Source of the DNA: an uncultured Vampirovibrio sp.
GTDB lineage: Bacteria > Cyanobacteriota > Vampirovibrionia > Gastranaerophilales > Gastranaerophilaceae
Direction: 5' to 3'
DNA: 64,000 nucleotides
NCBI GenBank assembly: GCA_910584405.1
Contig: CAJUAL010000008.1
Coordinates: 30,314 to 94,313 of the forward strand
Each line of letters starts with the position of its first letter. Position 1 is the first letter of the stretch. The translations under genes were made by a program, and so were the position numbers. Positions 19,967-28,714 of this stretch are shown in pieces. The notes beneath the pieces were generated by a model, which had not been told where the DNA came from, searched no databases, and worked only from the letters and a program-made list of their open reading frames with translations.

Positions 19967-20824
19967 TTAATATTTTCCAACTCCACCACCGTTACCAGCA
20001 TAGCGATTCTTCAAAGCGTTAATAGCATCAGCATTTACACCTTGACCTTGACCGTAATTCATAGCAACTCCAGCTTCAGCAGCAGCACTATTCGATTTTT
20101 CATCTTTGTCAGCATCTTTTGAAAGTTCAACAGTTTCACCTGGAAGAATTTCAATAGAAGGTTTTTTACCGTTAATAACACGTTCAATATAACCTTGACC
20201 AACAAAGCCCGGAGTACAAAGATATTTACGATCTCCATAATGAGCAAGAAGTTTCATCCAAACAACAATAGGTTCACCTTTTCCATCTAAGAATACAGGC
20301 TTACCATCTTTACCAGCATTAAATGCTTTAACAAAGAACTCACAGAAAGCTCTCCATTGAGCAATACGTTCATTAATACCAGCGTTCATATCAATGGGTT
20401 GAGGAAAACCTGGTTCAACAAAGTTAGGACAACCGATATAAGCGTCGAGACGATGACGGCAATTGCGATAAGCTTCAGTTACAATAGAAGTAAATGTTTT
20501 CACATCTACTTGTGTTCCATCAGTTTTACGAGTAGTAACTATACGGAAAGAATCGGTATAGAAACGATCAACTTCATCACCAGGAATAGGTTCTTCTTTA
20601 TAACGGAATACGATCGTAGGAACTGGAATACCAGCATATTCATACGTGGAAGCGATTCCATTTTCATCTACTTTTGGAGTTTCAGTATCCTTAATCTCTA
20701 CAGACACGAGATGAGCTTGACACAAATTGTTGAACTCTTCACGAGGTTTAAACTTCTTGTCTTGGGTAACAACAACTTCACCAAAATTAATAACACCAAC
20801 TTGACTTTTATTTACTTCACTCAT
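19967..20824 (-). CDS. Conserved early protein with glycine-rich tail (possible ssDNA-binding role)
   Basis: A 285-aa protein bracketed by its own terminators, which suggests a high-level monocistronic transcript. The body is beta-rich (VPTIVFRYKEEPIP, RFYTDSFRIVTT), and the C-terminal ~50 residues are low-complexity (SNSAAAEAGVAMNYGQGQG, then NGGGVGKY). Its base composition is less AT-rich than the neighbours, typical of a highly expressed gene. Context (next to annealing protein and primase) would suit an ssDNA-binding protein, but no OB-fold signature can be proven by eye. Confidence 0.8.
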   Translation of the reverse strand: MSEVNKSQVGVINFGEVVVTQDKKFKPREEFNNLCQAHLVSVEIKDTETPKVDENGIASTYEYAGIPVPTIVFRYKEEPIPGDEVDRFYTDSFRIVTTRKTDGTQVDVKTFTSIVTEAYRNCRHRLDAYIGCPNFVEPGFPQPIDMNAGINERIAQWRAFCEFFVKAFNAGKDGKPVFLDGKGEPIVVWMKLLAHYGDRKYLCTPGFVGQGYIERVINGKKPSIEILPGETVELSKDADKDEKSNSAAAEAGVAMNYGQGQGVNADAINALKNRYAGNGGGVGKY

Positions 20825-20847
20825 TTTACAAATAATTTAAAGAGTAA

Positions 20848-20879
20848 AAAAAAGAGGAACCCTGTTAGTTCCTCCTTTT
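20848..20879 (-). terminator. Intrinsic terminator, leftward
   Basis: GAGGAAC (20854-20860) pairs with GTTCCTC (20868-20874), followed on the minus strand by eight Us. It ends the transcript of the 240-aa gene at 20919-21641. Confidence 0.85.
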
Positions 20880-20918
20880 GTAAGATAGATTCCAAATCAA
20901 TGGATTACTTATAGAAGA

Positions 20919-21641
20919 TTAAATATCTTCATTTTCAGCTTTTGCTTCTTGAGCTACCTCAGCTTCTGCTACCGGTGCATCCTCAACAGCTACCGGAGTA
21001 TCATGCTTCTCTTCTGCCTCATCAGCTGCTTGTTCAGCTTCAACAGAAGGATCATACGGACGTTCGATAATTTGAGCATTAACACAAGCATAGATTCTCA
21101 ACATAGAACCATCAGAGTTCGGATAGTCAATACCGGTATCAACAAGTTCGTAGTGAACTTCACGATTTGCAGTGTACTTAGTATAAGGTTTACCCTCAGA
21201 ATCTTTTTTATCAATTCCGTAAGCATAACCAAGCTCAGCTAACTTATCAGCGGTGATAGCTTGCGCATCTACTGTATTCTGCAAGAATTGTGAGTAACAA
21301 GCGGCATAAGAGCAGAATAATTTACGTCCAGTTCCTTTAGCTTTACCAACAGCAGCTAACGTCATCATATCATCAGTTTTCACTTTAGATACCATGATGA
21401 AGAACTTCTTATTAATATCGTTTTCACATTGATCAGCAGTCAAGACCATAGCTTTCATATAGTCACCTGTTTCAATATTCAACATTTTAGAAGCAAGACC
21501 GTTAATACACATCTTATTTATAGAGATATTAACAACAAGCTCCGGACGAATTTCATCACTTACTTTAGCAGCTTTAGCTACAGTTTCAAAACGACCTTCA
21601 TTGATACCAGCTTTCAAGAAATCAAAATTCATTTTTTCCAT
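20919..21641 (-). CDS. Early protein with long acidic C-terminal tail
   Basis: A 240-aa protein. The globular part ends near residue 195, followed by an Ala/Glu-rich acidic tail (AEQAADEAEEKHD, then AQEAKAENEDI). Acidic tails of this kind occur on phage ssDNA-binding proteins (e.g. T7 gp2.5), where they recruit replication partners; here that is an inference. It sits between the RecT-like gene and the 285-aa gene, with a terminator of its own. The codons are richer in G and C than the surroundings, as in its downstream neighbour, again suggesting high expression. Confidence 0.8.
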   Translation of the reverse strand: MEKMNFDFLKAGINEGRFETVAKAAKVSDEIRPELVVNISINKMCINGLASKMLNIETGDYMKAMVLTADQCENDINKKFFIMVSKVKTDDMMTLAAVGKAKGTGRKLFCSYAACYSQFLQNTVDAQAITADKLAELGYAYGIDKKDSEGKPYTKYTANREVHYELVDTGIDYPNSDGSMLRIYACVNAQIIERPYDPSVEAEQAADEAEEKHDTPVAVEDAPVAEAEVAQEAKAENEDI

Positions 21642-21713
21642 GACTTTAACTTTATTAATAGTTTATGTAAGATAGATGTTTGCAATAGTATTACCACAAA
21701 CGGTATTTAATTT

Positions 21714-22709
21714 TTAATAATTAGCGTTATCATCTGCTTCTACGTATTGAATATCAATGGTATCATCATTAATTGACTTAACATCTTTAAGTTCAACATC
21801 ACAATACATACCATTAAGAATATCATTAGCGCAGATACGTGCAGCAAGCATAATTGCCATTTTTCTCATAAGCGCACGTGTATGTTTATCCCAATTATCT
21901 TTACCTTTAACATCAGTACCCGTTATAGAATGTTTACCCGATTTAAGACCTGCATCTATAGCTTCTTGAAGAGTATAAGAAATAGTAGTTTTCTTACCTT
22001 TTCTAATAAGTGAAACAGTAGTACGATAAGTGTCAATAACACGACTAACAGGAACCATACCTTTTTCAGCCATCGCAGCTCTAACATAATCATCATTATA
22101 TTCATCTACATCAATATGACGATCAGGATTAAATTCAATAATAGGTTTATCAAGTTGTAAATTGAAATATTTATACACAGGAACAAAATCTTCATCAATA
22201 TCAATATCAATATGATGTTTATTAAGACATCCTTCAACAACATTGATACCTGTATAAACTTGTCTAGTACCACCACTTTCAAAACAAAAAATATTCTTTA
22301 AAGAAGCAGTAACACTAAGACCAAGAGTTTTACCTAACTCAACCTTTTGAATTGCATCAAGATTAAGATTACGACCATAAGCGAGAGAAGTCATCGGAGA
22401 AAGACCTAATTCTTGCCCAGTTAATAAACAAGTAACCATGTTATCAATATTAATAACTTCAGTGGCAATTCCATCTTTAACAACATTTTCTTTAAATCTC
22501 GCACCAAGATCAGTATTAATTAAACTTTCAGCAAAAGTTCTATATTCACCAAGAACAGCGAGATTACGAGTAATTACATCTTTATTTGCTTGTGCAATAG
22601 CATTAGTAGAATCAGCTTTAACTACATTTGCATTAGCACCGTCTTTCGTAGCATCATTTGTAATAACTTCTTCACTCATTTCGTTTGATTTGTTGTCTTT
22701 ATTTTCCAT
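21714..22709 (-). CDS. RecT-like single-strand annealing protein
   Basis: A 331-aa protein with the RecT-type layout: an N-terminal low-complexity stretch of ~45 residues, then TCLLTGQELGLSPMTSLAYG (the conserved G-x-E-L-G-L-x-P segment), and a C-terminal region with WDKHTRALMRKMAIMLAARI and ILNGMYCDVEL (the W-x-x-H/Y...ML.RA...G-M-Y element). These proteins anneal complementary strands in phage recombination and replication. It lies next to the 240-aa acidic-tail protein. Family call by motif memory. Confidence 0.75.
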   Translation of the reverse strand: MENKDNKSNEMSEEVITNDATKDGANANVVKADSTNAIAQANKDVITRNLAVLGEYRTFAESLINTDLGARFKENVVKDGIATEVINIDNMVTCLLTGQELGLSPMTSLAYGRNLNLDAIQKVELGKTLGLSVTASLKNIFCFESGGTRQVYTGINVVEGCLNKHHIDIDIDEDFVPVYKYFNLQLDKPIIEFNPDRHIDVDEYNDDYVRAAMAEKGMVPVSRVIDTYRTTVSLIRKGKKTTISYTLQEAIDAGLKSGKHSITGTDVKGKDNWDKHTRALMRKMAIMLAARICANDILNGMYCDVELKDVKSINDDTIDIQYVEADDNANY

Positions 22710-22771
22710 TGATAAAAGTAGATATTAATTTTGATATTAGCAACAATAGCTATAACTAAATCAGCAAAAAA

Positions 22772-24283
22772 TTAAAATTTAACATCTTTAATGCTGTTTG
22801 CCCACACAATATCAGTAGTAAAACTACGTTGTGCATCAACCAGCTTTTCTTTCTCCTTTGACGTTTTATAATTGTCTGAATTAAGTGTGAAATCTCGCAT
22901 ATAAAGCCATATTATTAAGATAGGCTTATTTATATATGGTTGTTCGATTTTGTCGTCTGATATAGTCTTAAATGGCTTGCAATATGGAGAGGTACATATA
23001 ATAGTAGTAAGCCCATCCACATCAAAAACCGAATTAGCAATTTCATCAGTAGCAATAATTGAAACATCACCATGTTCTAAATGTTTAAGACATTCTTTAC
23101 GAATACCAGCTTCACCAAATACTTTAGGTTCACCTTTCTTAGCACCACTAGCATATAAATAAGGATTACCTTGAAAATCATAACATATTCTCGAAGATAT
23201 ACCTTTATACCAACACATACAATGATCTAAAGTTTCAACATAATTTGTAATAGAACGAGTCTTACTTAGAACAAGACCTTTACCTTTAATATTCTTAATA
23301 ATAGCAGCAATAGCTTCTCGTTTATTAAGATTATTATTATATAATTCTAAACGCTTTTCTATAGCATTAGTAAATGCTTTAGTACATGTAAGAATATTAT
23401 CAGGATTCCAATACATTTCTACTTGCTTATTATAATCATTAGAAAGATCAAGATCTTTTTTCCAACCCATAATCTCTGCAACCATAGAACGTACTGTTTC
23501 ACTATGAATATGCTCAATTTTATCTGTTAGATTATTCACATAATTAACACCTTGATGACAAGCTTTAATTAAAGCCATATCATCTTCAACCATATCCATT
23601 CTAAGATGAGTAAACTTTTTAAATTCGTAATTAACCATCTTAGCTTTACCTTTAAATATAGAAAGCATAGAACTAATTTGCTCAGTAAGCTGTTTATATA
23701 GTTCTTTTTCCTCATTAGTAAAATCAATTCCAACATTATATATAACATAAGGAGAAATCCAACCTTCTTCCAAAGCAACACCTTTAGTTATAATATCAAC
23801 AATTGGAATACCAAGAGAAGTAAATGCTTTTAATATATTCTCAGGAATCTTTTTAGTAGTAACAAATAAAAATCTATCAGCAGCTACTTTCTTCATTTTC
23901 TTGAAATAAGTATCTTTATCATGATAAACACTATTTGTACAATCAAGCATAATAAATGTATCACAATATAAAAGCTCTTTACCTTTGTATTTAGTTGTAA
24001 TACGTTGTATAAAACTATTAACATCTTCAATTATAATAGAAGATGAAGTTACATATTTACGAAGTGCATCCTTAATAGAATTATTAGAAACAACAATATG
24101 TACATAAGCTTCAACATCAGATTCATATTGTTGTAAATTTACATGTTGAATAACTTCACTAATCACAAGAGGAATATCAATACGTTCTGTATATTGAAAT
24201 AAACCTTTATAACCAGCTTGTTTCCATTTAAGAATACCTTGATAAATACGTTTATATTTTTCAGAAATATTATATTCTTTCAT
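22772..24283 (-). CDS. SF2 (SNF2/UvsW-like) helicase relative lacking catalytic motifs
   Basis: 503 aa, laid out like crAss-like SNF2 helicases but degenerate. Where Walker A is expected (after KWKQAGYKGLFQY) the sequence is TERIDIPLVISEVIQ, with no GKT. The motif II position reads DTFIMLDCTNSVYH instead of DEAH. The family's A/ISP spacer is recognisable (GIPIVDIITKGVALEEGWIS). The second RecA-like half has GKGLVLSKTRSITNYVETL and SIIATDEIANSVFDVDGLTT, but the Q-R-x-G-R arginine finger is missing (KPFKTISDDKIEQPYINKPI). It is probably a non-hydrolysing structural or regulatory derivative. The last ~200 bases have a different codon bias. Confidence 0.7.
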   Translation of the reverse strand: MKEYNISEKYKRIYQGILKWKQAGYKGLFQYTERIDIPLVISEVIQHVNLQQYESDVEAYVHIVVSNNSIKDALRKYVTSSSIIIEDVNSFIQRITTKYKGKELLYCDTFIMLDCTNSVYHDKDTYFKKMKKVAADRFLFVTTKKIPENILKAFTSLGIPIVDIITKGVALEEGWISPYVIYNVGIDFTNEEKELYKQLTEQISSMLSIFKGKAKMVNYEFKKFTHLRMDMVEDDMALIKACHQGVNYVNNLTDKIEHIHSETVRSMVAEIMGWKKDLDLSNDYNKQVEMYWNPDNILTCTKAFTNAIEKRLELYNNNLNKREAIAAIIKNIKGKGLVLSKTRSITNYVETLDHCMCWYKGISSRICYDFQGNPYLYASGAKKGEPKVFGEAGIRKECLKHLEHGDVSIIATDEIANSVFDVDGLTTIICTSPYCKPFKTISDDKIEQPYINKPILIIWLYMRDFTLNSDNYKTSKEKEKLVDAQRSFTTDIVWANSIKDVKF

Positions 24284-24288
24284 ACATC

Positions 24289-24612
24289 TTAATTAACATC
24301 AGCTAATTTAATAGTTTCTGAAATAGCTCTAGCACACATTTCAATTTCATTACGATTATATAAATCATCAATATAATCAGTTAATAATTCATATAATCTA
24401 TAACCAGCATCACCAAGAATACGACATAGATCAAAAACAATATGTTTACTCATTTGATTATGATCATAATCTTTAATATCTTTACTATTAAAAGAATATT
24501 TAGCAAAAAAATCATCTAAAGCATCATGTAAATACATAACAGCTACAGCTTTATTAGCAGTAAATCTATTAGTATAAAATGCTTTATAAACTAAAGCCCT
24601 ATCACGTTTCAT
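24289..24612 (-). CDS. Hypothetical protein, 107 aa
   Basis: Small, mostly helical protein between the PolB and SF2-like genes (3-5 base gaps), hence in the replication operon. It contains VAVMYLHDALDDFFAKY and LGDAGYRLYELLTDYIDDLY; no motif recognised. It may be an accessory factor of the polymerase, by position only. Confidence 0.75.
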   Translation of the reverse strand: MKRDRALVYKAFYTNRFTANKAVAVMYLHDALDDFFAKYSFNSKDIKDYDHNQMSKHIVFDLCRILGDAGYRLYELLTDYIDDLYNRNEIEMCARAISETIKLADVN

Positions 24613-24615
24613 ATC

Positions 24616-26943
24616 TTACCAACCAAACAAATTATTACTATTGTTATTAATACCTCTACGTTCACCTTTACCTGTTTTTCCGTTACCATAAAGAATTTTA
24701 TTAGCTTCATTGATATAAAATCCAAAATGAATATTATAATCATCTTTGTATTCATAATCATTAAACAAAGCTACTTTCTGTCCAGCAACAAGAGCTTTCT
24801 CATCAGTTATAACACAATCGCTAATATCTTCTCCATAAGCTATATTATCAGAATTTTGAACAATAGCTTTTGTTATAGCACCACCACCAGATTTACAAAT
24901 ATAAAAACGATTATGTTTTTGACATTTAAGCCAAACAGATTTACCATCTTTAATTATCTTATAAATAGTTGTATATTTACTAGCAACTTTTTGACTAAAA
25001 CAATAATCGTAAATAGCAGTTTTAGAAGTATTAATATAGTTTTTAATAAATTCAGTTATATCAACACCATAAAGGAAATATTCTTTAAGAGCTTTCTTTA
25101 CAACAGGATATTCATAACCTTTATTATATTCAGGTTCTTGAAGAAAATAGCCTTTGTATTTAATAAATTTATTTTCAATTGCAGCTTTAGAAGTATAAAC
25201 ATTACCTTTATTATCTATCCAACTACCACTACGATTATAAGATTGCAAAGCATCATAGAAACCATATCCAACAGCAATGTAATCATTAACAGCACTTCTA
25301 CAATACTTTTCAAATTTCTCAGTTTCAAGAGTAAGTTTACTATATTCTTCCCATTCTTTACAAATATGATCAAATATGCCTTTACGATCAATAGGCAGTC
25401 TTATAAGTAAACCATCTGTATTAGCAGAAAGAACTTCAAATTTATTTAGTTCAAATGCTTCTATAAGATTACATAGTAATAATTGCAGATTAATCGTTAC
25501 AGTATAAGTACACTCAGGATCATAAAGATAATCCATAGCATCATTTAAAGCACCATAAATACGATTAATCACAATCTTAAGAGCATCAGCTTCTAGCTTA
25601 CGACCATTATGTTTTGCATCAAGTCGAGTAGTTCTAAGCCATTCAACAATACCCAAAAATACTTTAGAAGATAAATGATGAGGACTAACACCATATTCAA
25701 CAATAAAGCTAGGATACATTGAATTTACATCAGGGTCTGCAAGAATCTCATTAGGTTCAGCCCAAATGACTTTAGGATCATCTTTACTATGAAGACCTCC
25801 TTTTGCCATAGTATAACCTTTATCATGAGAAAGAAATTCTAAAGATTGAAAGCTCTTTTTCCAAGTAGTAATAGTAATATCACCAATATTTTCTTTTCTC
25901 AATTCACTTTGTTTTGCAGCACCAATACCAATGAAAATACTATATCTCTGAATATTATCAAGAATAGCTCTATAAAAAGGAGTCTTAAAAGTAATACTAT
26001 CTTTTACAATCTTCTTAATAGGTACAGCACTTCTTTCGGTTCTAAGATCAACAAACTCATAAGAAGGCATACCTGACCATTCAGAATAGAACTTAGTCAT
26101 AAGATTTTTACCAATAGAACTACGTGACATATTACGTAAATCAATACCATACATCTCACTTAGCTTAGCACGAAGATCAAGTTCTTTCTGTTGATTTTTA
26201 ACAAGAGCATCAGTACCTAGAACATCATTAATATTATAATCTGTAACAAGTTCTATTTCTTCTCGTTTAATACGATAACTCCAATGAATAGGTAAATCTT
26301 GAATACGATACCATTTAAGTACAATCATTACAGCTTTAAGTGCAACAAAGGTAGCATCAAGATAAAGAATTTTTTGAATATCAAAATCAGTAAAAGGACG
26401 AAAATATCTACGACCTTTATAGAAATCAAGAAGACGTCTATAAGTTTTACCACCCATATCTTTATCAACAGCTTTCTGAGAATGCTCGAATAGAAATTCA
26501 GTTATATGTTGCTTCCTACCATAAGTATCTTCACGAAGACCAGTCTTCCAATCAAATGTAGGAGCATAATGAATAAATATATCAAGCATAGTCATATCAT
26601 AGTTAAAACTATTATAACCAATGATAATTTTATGAGATTTAAAAAACATATAAAGACCTTCAATACCACTACTAATATTATTAGAATCATCCCATGAAGC
26701 AGGCGTCATATTCTGACGTTCAAATTTATCCTCATGATAAGCTCTGTAAATAATAAAAGTCTTAGCACCCATAGCTTCAAGAATAAGACGTTTGTCTTCT
26801 TTATTCTTAGCTATATCAGCAGCAATGTATAAATCAATAATATCTTGAGGAACACCATAAGGAATGAAGCTAGCCTCAAACATATTAGGATAAACTTCTA
26901 AATCATATATCCAACTAGTAGTAGGTGATTTATTAGTAGCCAT
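24616..26943 (-). CDS. DNA polymerase family B
   Basis: 775 aa with exonuclease and polymerase domains. Exo I is YDLEVYP (D14, E16), Exo II GYNSFNYDMTML (D116), Exo III YNINDVLGTD (Y236, D240). KGGLHS (381-386) precedes motif A, DVNSMYPS (D405); motif B is LKIVINRIYGA (K456, N460, Y463, G464); motif C is ANTDGLL, where the first Asp of the usual D-T-D is Asn508 and the metal-binding D510 is kept. It replicates the phage genome with proofreading. Crassvirales carry either PolA or PolB; this one is PolB. The stop of the UDG gene touches its start. Confidence 0.95.
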   Translation of the reverse strand: MATNKSPTTSWIYDLEVYPNMFEASFIPYGVPQDIIDLYIAADIAKNKEDKRLILEAMGAKTFIIYRAYHEDKFERQNMTPASWDDSNNISSGIEGLYMFFKSHKIIIGYNSFNYDMTMLDIFIHYAPTFDWKTGLREDTYGRKQHITEFLFEHSQKAVDKDMGGKTYRRLLDFYKGRRYFRPFTDFDIQKILYLDATFVALKAVMIVLKWYRIQDLPIHWSYRIKREEIELVTDYNINDVLGTDALVKNQQKELDLRAKLSEMYGIDLRNMSRSSIGKNLMTKFYSEWSGMPSYEFVDLRTERSAVPIKKIVKDSITFKTPFYRAILDNIQRYSIFIGIGAAKQSELRKENIGDITITTWKKSFQSLEFLSHDKGYTMAKGGLHSKDDPKVIWAEPNEILADPDVNSMYPSFIVEYGVSPHHLSSKVFLGIVEWLRTTRLDAKHNGRKLEADALKIVINRIYGALNDAMDYLYDPECTYTVTINLQLLLCNLIEAFELNKFEVLSANTDGLLIRLPIDRKGIFDHICKEWEEYSKLTLETEKFEKYCRSAVNDYIAVGYGFYDALQSYNRSGSWIDNKGNVYTSKAAIENKFIKYKGYFLQEPEYNKGYEYPVVKKALKEYFLYGVDITEFIKNYINTSKTAIYDYCFSQKVASKYTTIYKIIKDGKSVWLKCQKHNRFYICKSGGGAITKAIVQNSDNIAYGEDISDCVITDEKALVAGQKVALFNDYEYKDDYNIHFGFYINEANKILYGNGKTGKGERRGINNNSNNLFGW

Positions 26944-27537
26944 TTATTTTAAAATAACCCATTGATTAACAAATTTACGATAAGCTATAATAGCTGTATC
27001 ATAAGCACGATCAAGATAACTATAATCATTAATTTTACGCATTTGTTCAAGACTTATAGTGTAAATATGAATTTTACCATTAGGAAGTATATCAATACCT
27101 TCACCATTTTTAGGTAATTGCTTACCTCCACTAATAATAAAATATGGATCTTTACCATAAGTAATAAACATACTAGGTTCAACTCTAGCAATTTCTTTTT
27201 GAAGTCTAGGGAAACATTCAGTAATAGCTTTACTATCTACAGTTTGAGCTGTTCCACATTTAACAACAGAAGTTATATAAGACAATGCAAGTAATTTCTT
27301 ATCTTCAAGAATACGTCTAACAAACGCACCTGTACGACCACTAAGAATGTATTTAGTCTTTCTATCAGCCGGACTAGGAGCAATAACTAAGTGTAAGATA
27401 GTTCCGCTCCCTTCCAATCCTTGTCCCCTACTGGGGATTAGAGAGTTCCTTATACATAACTCACATTTATCACAATATTCATCTTCACGTTGATTATCAG
27501 AAACATTATCAAACATATTAGAAAATCTATTTGTCAT
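26944..27537 (-). CDS. Uracil-DNA glycosylase, 4Fe-4S family type, with in-frame repeat insertion
   Basis: 197 aa. The cysteine pair in YCDKCELCIRNS and later cysteines in VVKCG and TECFPRLQKEIARVEP match the iron-sulfur family 4/5 pattern; motif I is degenerate (LVIAPSPADR for G-E-A-P-G) and LSGRTGAFVRRIL fits the F-x-G-x-A-G element. Element copy H lies inside the coding sequence (27400-27450) and supplies SLIPSRGQGLEGSGT between the first cysteine pair and motif I. It would remove uracil from DNA, useful for a thymine-rich genome. Activity could be affected by the insertion and the altered motif I. Confidence 0.85.
   Translation of the reverse strand: MTNRFSNMFDNVSDNQREDEYCDKCELCIRNSLIPSRGQGLEGSGTILHLVIAPSPADRKTKYILSGRTGAFVRRILEDKKLLALSYITSVVKCGTAQTVDSKAITECFPRLQKEIARVEPSMFITYGKDPYFIISGGKQLPKNGEGIDILPNGKIHIYTISLEQMRKINDYSYLDRAYDTAIIAYRKFVNQWVILK
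27400..27450 (+). repeat. Dispersed palindromic element, copy H, inside the UDG gene
   Basis: AGTTCCGCTCCCTTCCAATC, then CTTGTCCCCTACTGGGGATT and AGAGAGTTCC. This is the best example of the near-perfect core TCCCCTACTGGGGA. It lies on the opposite strand to the UDG gene and remains open in that gene's frame. Confidence 0.9.
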
Positions 27538-27771
27538 CTAATACTCACTTTTACTAGAAATAATTTCAAATAAATGTCTAGGCATAAAAATATGTTGTGT
27601 ATAACAAAATACAACATCATATCCTTCCATATTTGGAGAATATCTATTAGATACAAATTCATTAGCATCACAGAAATTACCATAAGTAATTGGAGTAGCT
27701 GAAACAAGAATATCATCAATCATATATTCAGCTTCACCTAACACATTATATTCTTCTTGTGTAATAATCAT
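27538..27771 (-). CDS. Hypothetical protein, 77 aa
   Basis: Small unknown protein ending in TAG immediately before the UDG start (TAG then ATG adjacent on the minus strand). It contains YMIDDILVSATPITYGNF and FVSNRYSPNMEGYDVVF; no domain recognised. Probably co-transcribed with UDG and PolB. Confidence 0.7.
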   Translation of the reverse strand: MIITQEEYNVLGEAEYMIDDILVSATPITYGNFCDANEFVSNRYSPNMEGYDVVFCYTQHIFMPRHLFEIISSKSEY

Positions 27772-27796
27772 ATCAATAATATTTAGTAAAACTTAG

Positions 27797-27838
27797 AAAA
27801 CCCCGGTAGGGAACAAGGAAGTGGAAACGCGCAACATC
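27797..27838 (-). repeat. Dispersed palindromic element, copy D (short)
   Basis: On the plus strand AAAACCCCGGTAGGGAACAA, then GGAAGTGGAAACGCGCAAC. The core and the GGGAACAAGG arm match copies C and I. The outer GAGCTTTGC end is missing, so it looks truncated. It lies in the intergenic gap before the 77-aa gene. Confidence 0.8.
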
Positions 27839-27849
27839 TTGCGTTAATC

Positions 27850-28056
27850 TTAAATATCAAACATATCAAGAGCTATAATTTCAGGAATAAATAAAACTCC
27901 AAATGTACATGTAATTTCATAACCAATATCAAGATCATCATATTCATCAGAAGTAATACCATAATCCATTTTATATTCTTGATAAGTAACACGTTTACAA
28001 AGAAATTCATTTTCTTTTGAATGAACATATTTATATTCAGTCGTATTACTTCCTAT
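27850..28056 (-). CDS. Small open frame without a standard upstream start (probable gene or gene fragment)
   Basis: An open frame with strong T-ending codon bias and acidic, protein-like content (EYDDLDIGYEITCTFGVLF, ending ALDMFDI). Upstream of an ATG at 27969 (39 aa) it stays open to a TAA at about 28060, and ATA at 28056 is the only plausible earlier start-like codon (68 aa), overlapping the previous gene's end by 11 bases. It may be a gene with an unusual start, the tail of a frameshifted upstream gene, or a remnant left beside element copy D. Confidence 0.4.
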   Translation of the reverse strand: MGSNTTEYKYVHSKENEFLCKRVTYQEYKMDYGITSDEYDDLDIGYEITCTFGVLFIPEIIALDMFDI

Positions 28057-28390
28057 TAGCTTCGGTTATATCGGCATAAACTATACTTCCATCTTCATAT
28101 CTAAGTGTTGAACAAACAACTGCCGTAAGATCATATCCTTTTTTATTAGCATATTCTCTTAAGAAATCCATTTTACCAATACTATCAACATTTAAACCAC
28201 TAGCAAATAAATGTTCTTCGAGAACTTGAACAGGACTCATAGAACATTGTTCAGCTACCCAAGTAATAGGAATCATCCAACGATTATTAATAATACGTTG
28301 ATTACTACCCATACCACAAAATCCAGCCCAGCATTCTTTAAGAACAAAGAGCTTATCTATATTTTGAATTTGTTCTTCTTTAGTAAGCAT
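28046..28390 (-). CDS. Hypothetical protein, 114 aa
   Basis: Unknown protein, 3 bases after the zinc-ribbon gene. It contains LFVLKECWAGFCGMGSNQRI and MIPITWVAEQCSMSPVQVLE; three Cys/Gly-rich positions but no recognised motif. It may be read through or frameshifted into the following open frame at 27850-28056. Confidence 0.7.
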   Translation of the reverse strand: MLTKEEQIQNIDKLFVLKECWAGFCGMGSNQRIINNRWMIPITWVAEQCSMSPVQVLEEHLFASGLNVDSIGKMDFLREYANKKGYDLTAVVCSTLRYEDGSIVYADITEANRK

Positions 28391-28393
28391 AAT

Positions 28394-28714
28394 TTAATGT
28401 TTAAATACATTATTAAACTCATTTTCTTTCATAAAAGCTATATATCCTTTAACAGGAATATTGATTGAAGATCTATTAATAATGATATTATTTACACAAC
28501 AATCTTGTTCATTTACAGCAAGAATGCAAATTTTATCATCACCTAATTTAGAAACACAATCATCACAAGGATCACTTAACATTCTCATAGGAGCTTTTTT
28601 ATCTCCTTTAAGTTTACCTAATAGAGCAATACCTGTTTCTTTACCACAAATAGGACAAATGGTAATACTTGGATTAACTCCATGTTTTTCACTAAGTCTA
28701 ATACTTTTACTCAT
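28394..28714 (-). CDS. Small zinc-ribbon-like protein, 106 aa
   Basis: A CPICGK pair near residue 20 and DPCDDCVSKLG about 28 residues later form a C-x2-C...C-x2-C zinc-ribbon-like arrangement; a CC pair follows (EQDCCVNN). The start overlaps the helicase stop by 4 bases, so translation is probably coupled. The function is unknown; nucleic-acid or protein binding is possible. Confidence 0.75.
   Translation of the reverse strand: MSKSIRLSEKHGVNPSITICPICGKETGIALLGKLKGDKKAPMRMLSDPCDDCVSKLGDDKICILAVNEQDCCVNNIIINRSSINIPVKGYIAFMKENEFNNVFKH

Noticed and set aside
24616..26943. Asn in place of the first Asp of PolB motif C as inactivation
   Set aside because: The metal-binding second Asp (D510) is present, and the first Asp is not a strict metal ligand in the family, so the enzyme is probably active.
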